Counted from the stretch's first letter, positions 43,840-55,480 are shown. The stretch is DNA of 64,000 bases from Nematostella vectensis (GCF_932526225.1 NC_064042.1:15744751-15808750), one strand, 5' to 3'. The notes: a model not told the origin generated them from the sequence alone. A program made the numbers and translations.

Positions 43840-44252
43840 TGTTTTTTAGAGAACGATATTTCGGCAGGCCAATACCTTACATTGAATCATATAAATCACG
43901 TTTTTAGTATTGCAGGTTATGTGGGAGGTTATAGGTCGTGTTTCACCTGTTGAGAAAAATGTGTAGCTTGTAAGGCCATCGGTTCTAATATAGGGGCAGG
44001 TTAGGCAGTTTTTTCCGCAACGGAAAGCACCGGGAGGTTGGTTGGTGGGAGAGCGGTCGGAAGGTAGCTTGGCTTTAACGAGGATGTCGCGGAGGTTAGG
44101 TGAGCGGCGAAAGGCGACAAGAGGGGGCTCAATGAAAACCTTATGGCATCGCTTAGACGAGAGTAGAAGGTTGTAATTTCTACGGATTATGTTGTTGATG
44201 TTAGGTAGTGTAGGGTTATAGGTAGTGACAAAGACATTGACGAGAATGTTTT
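43840..44252 (-). pseudogene. Penelope-like element, C-terminal fragment
   Basis: The - strand frame reads FVTTYNPTLPNINNIIRRNY, CHKVFIEPPLVAFRRSPNLR, FRCGKNCLTCPYI and ITCNTKNVIYMIQC. This is the linker, zinc-binding CxxC and the start of the GIY-YIG endonuclease of a Penelope-like element. The YIG motif itself is lost. Together with 4,571-4,920 it samples two non-overlapping parts of similar elements. It lies within element B, so it inserted there later. Confidence 0.8.
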
Positions 44253-45082
44253 TTCAAGAGTCTAATGGCTAATTCTTATTTCCCTTTATAGAAGTTCCAC
44301 TATGTATATTTTTATCAAAACACCATTCTAACAAGCTTTGACCTTGTGAAGAATATATGAAGGGTGTAACAGCATTCCAAAGATTTAGATGCCATACTGT
44401 AGTTCAGGGGCGGATCTAACTTTTTGCCAAGGGGGGGGGGGGGGGGTGGATTTGGGCCAAAAATTTTCGTCATTATTTTACCTTCGTAACGATTTTGGGG
44501 TGAAAAGATACACTAAAAAAAAAATAAAAAGAAAGCCCAAGGGGAGGTTTAAACCCCCTACCCCCATAGACCCACTACTGTAGTTTTCATGTACCACAAC
44601 TGATTGTTCTGAAAAATGTGTTGTAACTAAACTCCACAAATATACCTCCTGTCATGCATTACATATTGGTGCACCCACCCATTGGCCTGTTGGTTTTAGA
44701 AACCCTGGGTCCACCCATACTGGCTAATAAAAAATGAATGCAATGGAGGCAAATCCTAAATTATTACTGAAAGTGCTTAATTCCAATTTCTAATTTCAAA
44801 CCAAACCATGTTCATTGACCTATGTTAGGGTTAGAGAGAAATAAATATATAACAAAAAGTCAATGGGGAGAAGAAAAAGGGAGAAATGAATTACTCTATT
44901 TGAAAAAAATGTGACTCTACTTTAAAAAAATATATAACAATAATGCAATAATAGCTTAAATGAGCATATTCCTGACATTTTCCCCTTTCTCTTTACCTAT
45001 AGGTTTGATATAAAACTGTTTTCTTTACAGATTTATTATTGAAAAAGCACAAGTTTGATTTTGTTTTTATATAATTTAAGTA

Positions 45083-45540
45083 CCTTCCTCCCAGGGGGAG
45101 GTGGGGGGGTCTTTGAGAAACGGGAGTTTGAGAGACGGGGGTGCTCGACAGCATAATCAATTTTAACCCGAAGGGATAGCACAAAGGGCATGGTTAACAA
45201 CAATTCTAACCTCTAAGAGATAGCACATTGGGTGTGGTTAGAGGAATTTTTAACCCTGAGAGATAGCATTAAAAAAACAATGCTGGTTTTTATTTGCTGA
45301 CGGATCCTATGTTACCGACAATAAAGTCGAAAGTATTAACCGATCAGATGACTTGTGGTTTATTATAAAATACATTTCAAGCGATTGGGCCACCACTTAG
45401 CGTGAGACACCCTAAAAGATAGCAGAATCGGAAAAATCCTAAAACACACCCTAAAAGATAGAAGTTGGTAAGAATATTATACCATAAAAGATAAGTCAAG
45501 CACCCCCGTCTATCTTTCTGGAGAGTCCCCCCAGGACCTT
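45083..45540. mobile_element. MITE-like inverted repeat in the first duplicate
   Basis: GAGACGGGGGTGCTCGAC on the left is matched by the complement of GTCAAGCACCCCCGTCTATC on the right, with GGGGGGTCTTTGAGAAA-like outer parts. Internal copies of GAGATAGCAC occur three times. No ORF. Confidence 0.5.
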
Positions 45541-45986
45541 GCTCTAATAAAAAACCCTTCCCTTGATAGAAGTTTCATTAACGTACACTTGTATCAAAGC
45601 TACATTCTGACCAGCTTTGCCCTTGCAAAGAAACAAATGATGGATGCAACAGTATTCCAAAGATAGAATGATATAGTTAGATATACTTCAGGTGCCATAT
45701 GGAATATTTATATATCACTTATTACTGGTGATACTCCATCACCAAGGAAATTAAAATTCACAGACATACCTCCAGCCATGCATTAGACATTGGTGCACCC
45801 AGCCTGTAGGATGGTGGTCTGCTTTTTTTTTTATAGAAACCTGGAACCACATATGCTAATGCTACTCCAAAATTAAATGCAAAGAGGAAAACAAATTGAT
45901 TGAAAATGTCTAATTTCAAACCTATTACCTATTTTAATTTATTTAGGGTGCAGAGAGGAAACAGCAAATAATATCAATAGTCAAGA

Positions 45987-46004
45987 GAGAGAGAAAGAGA
46001 GAGG

Positions 46005-46047
<43 letters not shown>

Positions 46048-46171
46048 AGGGAGGGAGGGAGGGAGGGAGGGAGGGAGGGAGGGAGGGAGGGAGGGAGGGA
46101 GGGAGGGAGGGAGGGAGGGAGGGAGGGAGGGAGGGAGGGAGGGAGGGAGGGAGGGAGGGAGGGAGGGAGGG

Positions 46172-46264
<93 letters not shown>
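45987..46264. repeat. (GA)n-(GGGA)n-(GA)n compound microsatellite
   Basis: A GA tract, about 32 GGGA units, then a second GA tract. The LPPSLPPS open frame on the other strand is its translation. Confidence 0.95.
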
Positions 46265-46268
<4 letters not shown>

Positions 46269-47441
46269 AAATTGGACGATAGCTTTGATAAAAAAAATCA
46301 TCAGTAATGCAACGACTTGATTGAGCACTCTCCTAACATTTCCCCTTTCCTCATTATCTTCAGGTTGATAGAAACAATGTTTTCAGATCTATCATTGAGG
46401 GCAAGTATTTGATTTAAAAACGCCTATTTCACATTTACTGCTGTATCAAAGTAAGAAATCCCCTACTTTATTATCTTTAAGACATTTGCCTATTCTAATG
46501 CCTCCCAGCCTTCAGCATCAATCATGGCCCTCGGGTAGTCCTTGGTTGGTTTTATCTAAATAGAAGTGAAAAAAATTACAAGTATTGTTTTCTTTCAAAA
46601 CAACATTTTTATCATGCCAGTTATAACCTTATTAACTTTTCACAACTATTTGAATAATAAATAAATAAACACAATAGATAGTATTCAAGATGCAAACAAT
46701 ATAAGCTAAGCAAAAAGAATATAGGTAATAGGGGTTGCATTTTCGATGAGAAAATTCTCTTGTAACTGTAAAGTTAATAAGTATATATAGTATATGTAAG
46801 TTATTTGTAGTTATGGTAATGTTAAAAAAGTTGCTGTATCTTCGAGATGCCTAAATACACAGAATATAAAGACAGGAAAGGTCTTCTTTAGCAATAAATG
46901 ACAGGATGATATTTGTCAGCCTTTATTAAATATCTCAACGTAGTCAGTATAGAGAGAACGAAGAATATCAAAGGATGCTGTTATGTTCAAATTGTTTGAT
47001 TTAGACCACGAATTCTCAAAGCAAACTCTATAAACAAATGTATAAATCGAACAAGCTAACTGACATTGAAACAGTAACTAGACTACTACGTATTTCTGCC
47101 GTTCAATTCTTACTTACCGTGAGGAATATATGCCTGAATTTATAGAACGTGTAAGTATTTACGAATTTAACATTTTCATGGCGATTGCCAGTGGAATGAA
47201 AACCACTCAAGTGCACTCCAAAATTATAAGCCGATCGGAATTCAAGTAGATGGTATTTAAGCCAATCAAAATAGGGATAGATGACTTTGATATGACATCT
47301 TGACGTCAAACTGGTACGGTGTTTTAGCTTGAGCGATTGGTTTTGGAAAAACACACACGAATAAACGAGCATTATAAAAGCACAACAATAAAAGAAAAAT
47401 AACTGCGATATTCTCAATACAAACCGTCGTTCAAAACTCAC

Positions 47442-47731
47442 CTTGGCAGTGTTTTTCGTCGCTTTCTGTTTGTCGCTTGTGTGGTTGTGTTCGCTTTTTG
47501 TTGTAAACTGTGAACTTGTCGACTTTCTGCTAGCAAGAAACTCGTCGACACAATTGAATTATTTTTATAAAACATGCAAGATCTCCTTATAGATCTCCAT
47601 AGATATAGACGTGAAGGAATGTTATTAGAATGGTAGTGTAGAGCCTCTAAGTAGTCTTCTTTTTGCTGCTGCAACGGACGGGATTCACGAACGCTCGGGT
47701 AAATTTTGCTATCGGCTAGTACTTCAGACAA
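47442..47731 (-). CDS. Possible first exon of an unknown - strand gene
   Basis: 97 codons, MSEVLADSKIYPSVRESRPL to NRKRRKTLPR, with a basic end, followed by a perfect GTGAGT donor (- strand sense). Downstream exons could not be matched in phase. It may be a host gene exon or chance. Low confidence. Confidence 0.25.
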
Positions 47732-48062
47732 AACGGTCCCTCAAAGATTTCAGACCATTTGAATCCGCATATTTTCTCATGAAATACTATTTTCAATCTG
47801 CCTTTTTTGCTGTGAACATACGAACTTTGATGGCGGTAAAAAAAACGTAAAAACGTAAGACCGAGGGGGCCTGGGAGTTGCACGATTGACTGGATGGATG
47901 GATTGTGACACCACAGGATGCCCGCGCGATGACCACAAAACCAAGTCGCATAGCTCTACCATATTTCTATACCTATGGGGCTCCGCGCTGGCTCCGCTAT
48001 AACATGGGAAAGGATAAGGGTGACTGTGATAGGCGAATGGTTAAATCAATCGATCAAATACC

Positions 48063-48875
48063 TTGGAAAGAGAAGCCATGGGGGGCCACTGTATGCAATG
48101 TAATCAATACGAAACAGAAGCTAGGTCTGGGTGTCAAAAAGTAAAAAAACGGAAAAAGCCGTCGAGTGAAGAAAATTGGCAAGAAGGACTAGCTGATGAA
48201 TTACACAAGCAAGTAAAAAATAAATTCACCCGACGGCGCGTTACAGTTAATCATACAGATGAGATATGGTGTTCCGACTTAGTTGAGATGCAACAGTTTA
48301 GTAAATAGAATAAAGGGTTTCGATACCTACTCATGGTTTTAGACGTTTTTAGTAAATATGGTTGGATCATACCGTTAAAAGACAAAAAAGGTGAAACTGT
48401 AACTGAAGCATTCGGAACAATATTCAAGGAAGGAAGAAAACCAGAGTATCTATGGGTCGATAAAGGTAAATAATTCTATAACAGATACCTGAAAGACCTT
48501 CTAGAGAAAAATAGTATACAAATTTATTCGAATGAGAATGAAGAAAAGAGCAGTGTTTGCAAACGATGGAATAGGTGATAAGGTTAGAATAAGTAAATAT
48601 AAACGAAATGTGTTCGACAAGGGTTACTAGCCGAATTGGACTGAGGAAGTTTTTATAGTTAAAATACAATACACTAGTCCTGTCACTTACAAAATAAAGA
48701 AGACATACAAGGTAGTTTCTACGAACCTGAACTACTAAAAGCCAAGCAGGATGGTTTACGCATCGATAAAGTCATTCGGAGAGATTATAAAAAGAAGCAA
48801 GCTTTGGTGAAGTGGAAGGGATACCGTGACGAATTTAACAGTTGGATACCATTCAGGGACTTAAACGCACGATGA
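48063..48875 (+). pseudogene. Chromodomain integrase of element B (broken)
   Basis: The retroviral-type core is seen as VNHTDEIWCSDLVEMQQF (first Asp), FRYLLMVLDVFSKYGWIIPL, and EYLWVDKGK (second Asp). The position of the catalytic Glu, before RWNR, holds Lys (CKRWNR). In-frame stops lie at 48306-48308 and near 48471. A C-terminal chromodomain (RIDKVIRRDYKKKQALVKWK, then EFNSWIPF) ends at 48875 after a frameshift. This domain order is the classical Polinton integrase. It is inactive here for several reasons. Some upstream coding sequence may extend to about 47,990. Confidence 0.85.
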
Positions 48876-49039
48876 AAATATAATATATACTACAAGTATA
48901 TGACTCAGTATATCCCAACCAACCTCACTGTAATCAGGCACACGTAGACTACCTTCGACCGTGTGGCCACCAAGGTGGCGTAAAAGGATCGGTCGGCGAT
49001 GGGGACCCTCGACGCTGTGAATAATACCTCCCCTATTGT

Positions 49040-49836
49040 ATGTGCACTAGTCTAGACACCTTCATATATAATAACACGAGGATCGACGTCATCAACAAGT
49101 GCGACGAGATCTGGCTACGGGCTAAGGAGGTCGCCAACGTGTTATGGTACAAAAATACTAGAAAGGCTATGAGAGACCATGTTGACCCAGGGGATAGGAT
49201 CACTCTGAGAGAGCTCAGACCTAGGGGGGACCGTTCCCCCAAGCGATATACATTAATGAGTCTAGTATGTACAGCATGATACTGAGATCCAACATGAGCA
49301 GAGCAAGAAACTTCAAAAGGTGGGTCACTAGCGAAGTACTGACATCTGTGAGAAGGATAGGGAGGTACGAGCGTAAAAATCGCCAGATACTCTCTTTCAG
49401 CATTGAAACTGAGTATGATCTGCATAAGTAGGTCGTCAACTTCATCACGAACCGCCATCCGAGAGCCATCTTAAGTACATCACTGGGTGAGAACCAAGTG
49501 AGTAGATATATGAGAATAAGATCATATAGTATGGGCTATCAGAAGGGCTCAACAGACTTGATAATCCGGAATCTGCATAAGGACTACTCAGGCTTTGCGA
49601 TCGAGTTTAAGAGCGCCAACTGGAGCGGCAGGCTGTCGGACGACCAAGAGGTGATGCTACAGAGATATAAGGACAACAACTACAAGGTGCTGGCAAGTAA
49701 CGACTACGATGAAATTATAGAAGAGCTCATCAAGTACTTCGATGGGGTGAGAGTCCAGTGCGCGCGCTGCTCTAGGAGGTTCAAGTCTGCAGACACTCTG
49801 GGGAACCACCTGAGGTACATCCACAGACATTTATAG
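49040..49836 (+). pseudogene. BRO-N / VRR-NUC / C2H2 fusion protein of element B
   Basis: The first part (49040 onward) is a BRO/KilA-type N-terminal domain (IWLRAKEVANVLWYKNTRKA and, after a frameshift near 49,240, the SRARNFKRWVTSEVL block). After an in-frame TAG near 49430 follows a VRR-NUC nuclease domain (YQKGSTDLIIRNL, FAIEFKSANWSGRLSDDQ, then YKVLASNDYDEII) with the conserved Asp, Glu-x-Lys and Gln. A single C2H2 finger closes the protein (VQCARCSRRF, NHLRYIH). BRO proteins are DNA-binding and common in large DNA viruses and Polintons. The two breaks mean it is not functional as read. Confidence 0.75.
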
Positions 49837-49843
49837 AAAAAGG

Positions 49844-49860
49844 ATATAGTAGTAGTATAT
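49844..49860 (+). promoter_or_regulatory. TATAGTAGTAGTATAT motif before a start codon
   Basis: The motif ends immediately before the ATG at 49861. Near-identical motifs stand at 50230-50244 and 54558-54570, each within a few bases of an ATG. Confidence 0.5.
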
Positions 49861-50125
49861 ATGAAAGTCAAAAGATCTATAGGACGCCCCCTCAGTGTAT
49901 GCAACCAATGAAGAAAGGATGGACTCTGTAAGACGATCAAAAACTAAATACATGCTAAACAAGGAGTGGTACTGTGCAGTGTGTGACAACGGTAAGAATT
50001 ACACATTAGCTGGAAAGACATGTCACCTTAAGACTAAAAAGCATCAAAAGACTCAAAACGCATTTGACACCATGGATAAGACAAACCAGATATGTCACAA
50101 GAACACGGTTAAACGCACCCAATAA
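49861..50125 (+). pseudogene. Small C2H2-like zinc-finger protein of element B
   Basis: The ATG at 49861 opens a short frame (MKVKRSIGRPLSVCNQ) that shifts into the frame with KEWYCAVCDNGKNYTLAGKT and HLKTKKH, a CxxC-x12-HxxxxxH finger of the matrin/U1 type. Ends at 50125. Found between the nuclease and the polymerase; probably nucleic-acid binding. Confidence 0.6.
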
Positions 50126-50229
50126 TTATAAGTATATAGCAGTGAATATAGCTCAAAGAATCCGCGCTGGATCATTTGAACTCCAGACCACACCAAAACG
50201 CACTAGCTGAAAAGTTATAAAGAATTGTC

Positions 50230-50244
50230 TATAGTATAGTATAT
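50230..50244 (+). promoter_or_regulatory. TATAGTATAGTATAT motif before the polymerase start
   Basis: Directly abuts the ATG at 50245 of the PolB gene. See the matching motifs at 49844 and 54558. Confidence 0.5.
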
Positions 50245-53200
50245 ATGAGCGACTCACAAAAAATATCTAACCCTAATGTATATATGAACGAGAGAGACCT
50301 TATTAAACTGAGTAAATCCGAGCTAATCAAATTGCTACTGAAGCAAGAGAATATTAAGCCAACCCCTAAACCTCGGACTTATAAACCACGACCGCCAGTG
50401 CCCACACCACGAAAGAGCGTCAAGCAGATTGCCCAGAAGTATGAAGACAGTATAATTCCACACCCTCCCCAGTTCAGGGACGAACACAGGCCAGGCGCCC
50501 ATTTCTCCAAACACTTAATAATTCTCGGGCCCGAAAACTTTATTTTGCATTTTTGCCCAAAATTTCGCATGTTTTCCTTTTTGAGAAGCGCTTTCATGTT
50601 TTAGAACAGTTTGAAATTTCTCTTTGTTCATATTTCAAATGATTACGCTCAAGAGGGTTATTTTCGAAGTTTTGCTGAAGCCAGAAAGTTACCCGAAAAG
50701 TCTCGGGTGACTGCGAGGTCCCGAGAACTTTCTTAATATTTAATCCATGTGAATTTCGGGCTCGAGAAGTTCGGGTAAGATCAAAATCTATAAATCTATA
50801 AGAAAATCATCCTTTACATAAATCTTTGTGGTAAAATACGATGTTTGACGATATTTCAACACATTTAGATACCATAAATTTTATAAAAATTAACCAGCTT
50901 TTCAAATTTAAAGAATAAATCGTTTTCGGGCCCGAGAATTCTCGGGTGTTTTGAGAAACAAGCCCCAGTCTCCACACCACGCAAGAGCGTCAAGCGGATG
51001 ACGCAGAAGTATGAGGACAACATAATACCACCACCACCAGAGTTCAAAGACAGGCCAGTTCCTACACCTAAGGCCGGTAGGCCAGTGCCGACGCCTAGAA
51101 CTAAGACAGAGCAGACGAGTTGTGCCTTGAGCGGTTACACCATGTCCTTCGAAATTGGGATAAAGAATGGTAGAGACCCACTAGCACAACTGCAAAGCAC
51201 GGCTAAGGCCACCGAACACCATATCGCAAAGACGCTAGAATCTATGAAAGGCCTTAAATTCGGTTCAGCATTAAAGTTCACGTTCAAGAAAAAGTCTGGC
51301 GACGACCTAGTGTTTAAGACTTCCCTTCTTTAATAGTACACCCCGAACAATCATCAAAAGTACCGAGATCGGCGAGGCATTGCGGAACACCAATGAGCAA
51401 GTTCTGAAAGGATAGCCCAATGGGTATCTGAGGCATCTGGCTGGGTTATAGAATCAGTCGATGGCCAGTATCTCAATATCGTAAAATACCAGCCGATGGG
51501 AGGGTCACCATACATCCAACTACCGGGATGACTACGAGGTAGAGGGCTGGTCAACATGAAGAATGAGGACAACGAGTGCTTCAGATGGTGTCACATCAGC
51601 CATCTGAACCCACAGGATAAAGACCCCCCAGCGAGTCAAGAGATTCGATAAGGCACTCGTCAACGAACTGGACTACTCAGGTGTTGAGTTTCCAGTGACT
51701 GTCAAACACTATAGTAAAATCGAGAAGCAGAACAGGATCAACATAAAAGTATTCAGCTACGATAGCGAACAACCGTACCCAATATACGTATCAAAGGAGA
51801 GGTTCGAAGACCATATGGAGCTTTTACTAATCACTGAGGGTAGTAACAGCATTACGTACTCATCAAAGACTTCAACAAATTCATGTTCAACCAAACGAAA
51901 CATGAACATAAGAAGCACTTCTGCATGAGCTGCCTCCAGTGTTTCAGCTCTGAAAGAGTGCTAACCAACCACGTCGAGAACTGCCTCGAGATTAATGGGA
52001 CCAGGAACACAGCACACTCAGGTTCACAAACCACCACAAGCAACAGCCAGAACCATTCGTCATCTACGCCGACTTTGAAGCTATAACTGAAAAGATCCAT
52101 GGGTGCTAACCTGATGATGGTCAGTCGTACAAGTATACAAAGCAAACGCAGCTCTACAGAGGTGAGAAAGCTGTGTACAAGTTCATGGAGAAGATGTTGG
52201 AGGAAGTCAAATGCTGTAAGAACATCATGAGGAAGCACTTCAATAAAGCACTAACGATGTCGAAGCATGATGAGGATAAATTCCAAAAAGCCCAAATGTG
52301 CCACATATGCGACAAGGAATACACTAAGAAGGACACTCGAGTCCGAGACCACTGCCACATAACTGGTAAGTACAGAGGCTCGGCGCACCAAGAGTGTAAA
52401 CTGATACTTAGAATCAATCTTGAAGAGATAATGGCACCCGTCATATTTCACAACCTAAGAGGCTACAACAGCCATTTCATAATGCAAGAGATTGGAGCTA
52501 TAGTCAAGAAGCACACATATGTGAACGGTAAAGGTGAGGAGAAGCAAATGAACACCAACGCTATACCACACACCATGGAGAAGTACATGGCCTTCATGCT
52601 CGGCAACCACCACACCTTTCTAGACAGCTTCCAGTTTATGAGCTCTAGCTTAGAAAAACTAGTTAGCAGCCTACCAAGAGAGTCTCTAAAGTACACCTCT
52701 CAGAGGTTTAAAGGTGAGAGACTCGACCTCATGGCGAGGGAGTATACCCATACGACTACATGGACAGCTTCGAGAGGTTTAACGACAAGCCACCAGCGAA
52801 GGAGGACTTCTATAGCACCATGTACGACCGACACATCTCAGAGGACGATTACAAACATGCAAGAACTGTGTGGAAAAAATTCAAGCTTAAAACCATGGGC
52901 GACTACCACGACCTATACCATGAGTCTGACATACTACTGCTGGCTGACGTGTTTGAGAACTTTAGGAAGACGTTCCTAGAATACTATAAGCTAGATCCAT
53001 GCAGCTACTTCACATCCCCCGGTCTATCATGGGGCGCCATGCTAAAAATGACCGACATTAAACTGGAACTCATGACAGACATTGACATGTTCCAATTCAT
53101 CGAGAAGGGCATGCGCGGTGGCATATCATACATAGCAAACAGATGCAGCAAGGCCAACAATAGGTACATGGAATCATACGACGAGACGGCGCCCTAAAAG

Positions 53201-54435
53201 TATGTTATGTACTTGGGTGCAAACAACTTGTATGGATGGGCTATGAGTCAGTACCTACCAACTGGTGGATTCAGATGGTTGACAGAGAAGGAATCGAAAA
53301 TTGAACCTAGCTAAGTACAGCGAGAGTAATAAAAAGGGGTTGATACTAGAAGTCGACCTAGAGTACCCCAAAAACCTTCACGACCTCCACAACGACTACC
53401 CACTAGCCGCGGAGAAAGTGAACGTATCAAAGGACATGCTGTCCAAGTACGGCGACAAGATAGCAACAAAATACAGCATACAAACAGGTCTAGTCTCAAA
53501 ACTGATCTCAACCTTAAAAGACAAACAGAAGTACGTACTACACTACAGAAACCTCCAGCTATACACAGACCTAGGCCTTAAAGTAATTAAAGTCCACTGA
53601 CTCTCAGAGTTCGACCAATTACCATGGCTAAAGCAGTATATAGACCTCAACACTGAAAAAAGTAAGAACGCCATAAACTCATTTGAGAAAGACTTCTTCA
53701 AACTGATGAACAACAGCGTATTCGGAAAGACTATGGAGGACCTACGAAAAAGGGTAGACGTTTGACTGGTGACTGACGAGAAGAAACTACTCAAACTGAC
53801 AAGCAAGCCCTCCTATGTGAGTAGTAAGATATTCAACAAGGACTTAGTGGCCGTCCACAAAATCAAAGAGACACTGACCCTAAACAGGCCGGCCTATGTG
53901 GGCATGTGCATCCTAGACCTCTGCAAGGTACTGATGTACGACTTCCACTACAACTACATCAAAGATAAGTACGGACACAAGGCAAGGCTACTATTCACCG
54001 ATACAGACAGTCTGACCTACGAGATAGAGGAAGAAGACGTGTATCAAGATTTCTGGAACGACAAAGACAGATTAGACAATAGTGACTACCCAAAGAGCTC
54101 CACATACTTCAACAAAACCAACAAGAAAGTCATCGGCAAGTTCAAAGACGAGGCTGCAGGAATCCCCATCTGCGAGTTTGTCGGACTGCGATCCAAAATG
54201 TACAGCTATGTGAAAAGCTGGAGGAAAGACAGCAAAGGGAATCAAAAAGAATGTAATCAAAAGTAATATCAAGCATGAAAACTATAGAAAGACATTAATG
54301 GACGACAGACAGATGCACCACAAAATGAAGACCATCAGAAGCCAAAACCATAAGTTAGGAAGCTACGAAATCAATAAAGTGTCAAAGGTATATATCAAAA
54401 GACGGAATCAAAAGTTTAGCCTACGGGCACTATAA
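50245..54435 (+). pseudogene. Protein-primed family-B DNA polymerase of element B (many breaks)
   Basis: It starts with a Pro-rich N-terminus in which RPPVPTPRKSVKQIAQKYED is tandemly repeated, interrupted by a MITE. The N-terminal domain follows (GYTMSFEIGIKNGRD), then a zinc-finger region (HFCMSCLQCFSSERVLTNH; CHICDKEYTKKDTRVRDHCH), the exonuclease (VIFHNLRGYNSHFI; YHDLYHESDILLLADVFENF) and palm motifs: YLGANNLYGWAM (motif A), [18 protein letters not shown] (motif B) and LLFTDTDSLTYEI (motif C). At least seven stops or shifts fall between 51,333 and 54,265, including stops at 53598-53600 and 53764-53766. It once replicated the element. Confidence 0.9.
50494..50964. mobile_element. MITE inserted in the PolB gene
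   Basis: About 470 bp with terminal inverted repeats of about 45 bp: left TTTCTCCAAACACTTAATAA then TTCTCGGGCCCGAAAAC, right the complement of GTTTTCGGGCCCGAGAATTC and TTTTGAGAAACAAGCC. The host frame resumes after it. A CCAG at each side may be the target duplication, although it also lies in the surrounding coding repeat. No ORF inside. Confidence 0.75.
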
Positions 54436-54557
54436 GATCGGACAATAACCCCGATCACCAATTTGACAGATGAATCTTTACTTGACACATACGAGCATCC
54501 ATTTATTTGGGGAAGGTATACCGCCTTAACGCACTAAAACTATTTAAAAAAAAATTA

Positions 54558-54570
54558 GTATAGTAGTATA
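54558..54570 (+). promoter_or_regulatory. TATAGTAGTATA motif before last element B gene
   Basis: GTATAGTAGTATAC ends five bases before the ATG at 54576. Third clear instance of the motif in element B. Confidence 0.5.
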
Positions 54571-54575
54571 CTAAC

Positions 54576-55138
54576 ATGGAAATTGAACGATTGGTAAGAA
54601 AGTCAACAGTCGTCACTTACAACGACAGAGGCGAAGAGACCACACTGTCTGTGGAGGTATACTACGACTGTGAGAAGCATCGTATGCGGCCTACGGTATG
54701 CAAATGTATAATGACCCAAAGGGCGAGATACACAGCAACCTCGGCAGGTTCTCCGTAGCGACAGACCGCGAGGAGTACAAGATCGGATCCGGCGGATCTG
54801 TGAGCGCCACCGACTACTCTTTTCACAAAATTGGACAAGAATACAAAAAGTCAGGCGTTAATAAGGTGAGGAACGAAGTAGTCACGACATTCAAATACGA
54901 AGGTCGAAGCAGGAAAGTGGTCGAGAAGGTCAACGTCACTCGCATGGGTGAGATCGTGGAAGACGAGAGCATGGAGAGGATGACGATCTACCCAAGTAGG
55001 AGCCGCCCGTGGATCCGGATGTCAGGGAAGGGCAGCCCGGAGGGCGAGCCCAGGCGAACCGAGCCTGCGCTTTTTTGCACCAAGTCTGGACGACTCGGAG
55101 ACATACCCAACATGTACGAGCCAACGTCTTTGACATGA
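54576..55138 (+). pseudogene. Unknown protein of element B (one shift)
   Basis: ATG 54576 begins MEIERLVRKSTVVTYNDRGE and runs to about 54,700, where the frame changes to one with MYNDPKGEIHSNLGRFSVAT, SFHKIGQEYKKSGVNKV and VVEKVNVTRMGEIVEDESME, ending at 55138. Many charged and beta-prone residues; no known motif. The C-terminal 45 residues (from about SRPWIRMSG) differ in composition and may be read-through. It is likely a Polinton accessory gene because of the shared promoter-like motif. Confidence 0.5.
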
Positions 55139-55189
55139 TTGAACCCGCACACACCGCATGGATTCCACAAAATGAAGAAAGCATATAGT

Positions 55190-55480
55190 TCCAGTAATTT
55201 ATTCATAAGCTGACACCAAAATCTTGTATCATATAGTCTCACCACAATATGATACCATATAGTTTCATAAAAATCTTGTATCATATAGTTTCACCAAAAT
55301 GTGATACCATATAGTTTCACCAAAATCTTTTATCATATAGTTTCACCAAAATGTGATACCATATAGTTTCAGCAAAGTCTTTTATCATATAGTTTCACCA
55401 AAATGTGATACCATATAGTTTTACCAAAATCTTTTATCATATAGTTTCAGCAAAATGTGATACCATACGATGGTGAGTAG
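55190..55480. repeat. Tandem array of a CATATAGTTTCACCAAAAT unit
   Basis: About ten half-units alternate ATCATATAGTTTCACCAAAA and GTGATACCATATAGTTTCAC, giving a compound unit of about 55 bp. It lies at the right end of element B and may be part of its terminus. Confidence 0.85.

Larger units (their letters stand above)
44270..46420. repeat. Non-coding direct duplication, about 1.3 kb apart
   Basis: 44,275-45,065 and 45,560-46,420 are related in order: TATAGAAGT(T)CCA, CAGCATTCCAAAGAT, CATGCATTA(C/G)ACATTGGTGCACCCA, and (C/T)TGACATTT(T)CCCCTTTC. The second copy is enlarged by GGGA and GA tracts. No gene is visible in 44,260-47,430. Confidence 0.6.
42370..55140 (+). mobile_element. Element B: degraded classical Polinton/Maverick
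   Basis: All genes recognised are on the + strand: adenain-like protease, zinc-ribbon/PLA2-like protein, chromodomain integrase, BRO-N/VRR-NUC protein, small zinc-finger protein, protein-primed PolB and one unknown. The packaging ATPase and both capsid genes are missing; 43,446-47,900, where some would be expected, is filled with Penelope, duplicated non-coding and simple-repeat DNA. Every larger gene is broken. Terminal inverted repeats were not found. Several start codons are preceded by the same TATAGTAGTATA-type motif. Confidence 0.85.

Noticed and set aside
45981-46328. LPPSLPPS-rich ORF
   Set aside because: Translation of the GGGA/GA compound microsatellite.
46490-46555. Possible terminal exon on the - strand (KPTKDYPRAMIDAEGWEALE)
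   Set aside because: The acceptor and stop look good, but the phase does not match the candidate first exon at 47,442-47,731 and no linking exon was found.
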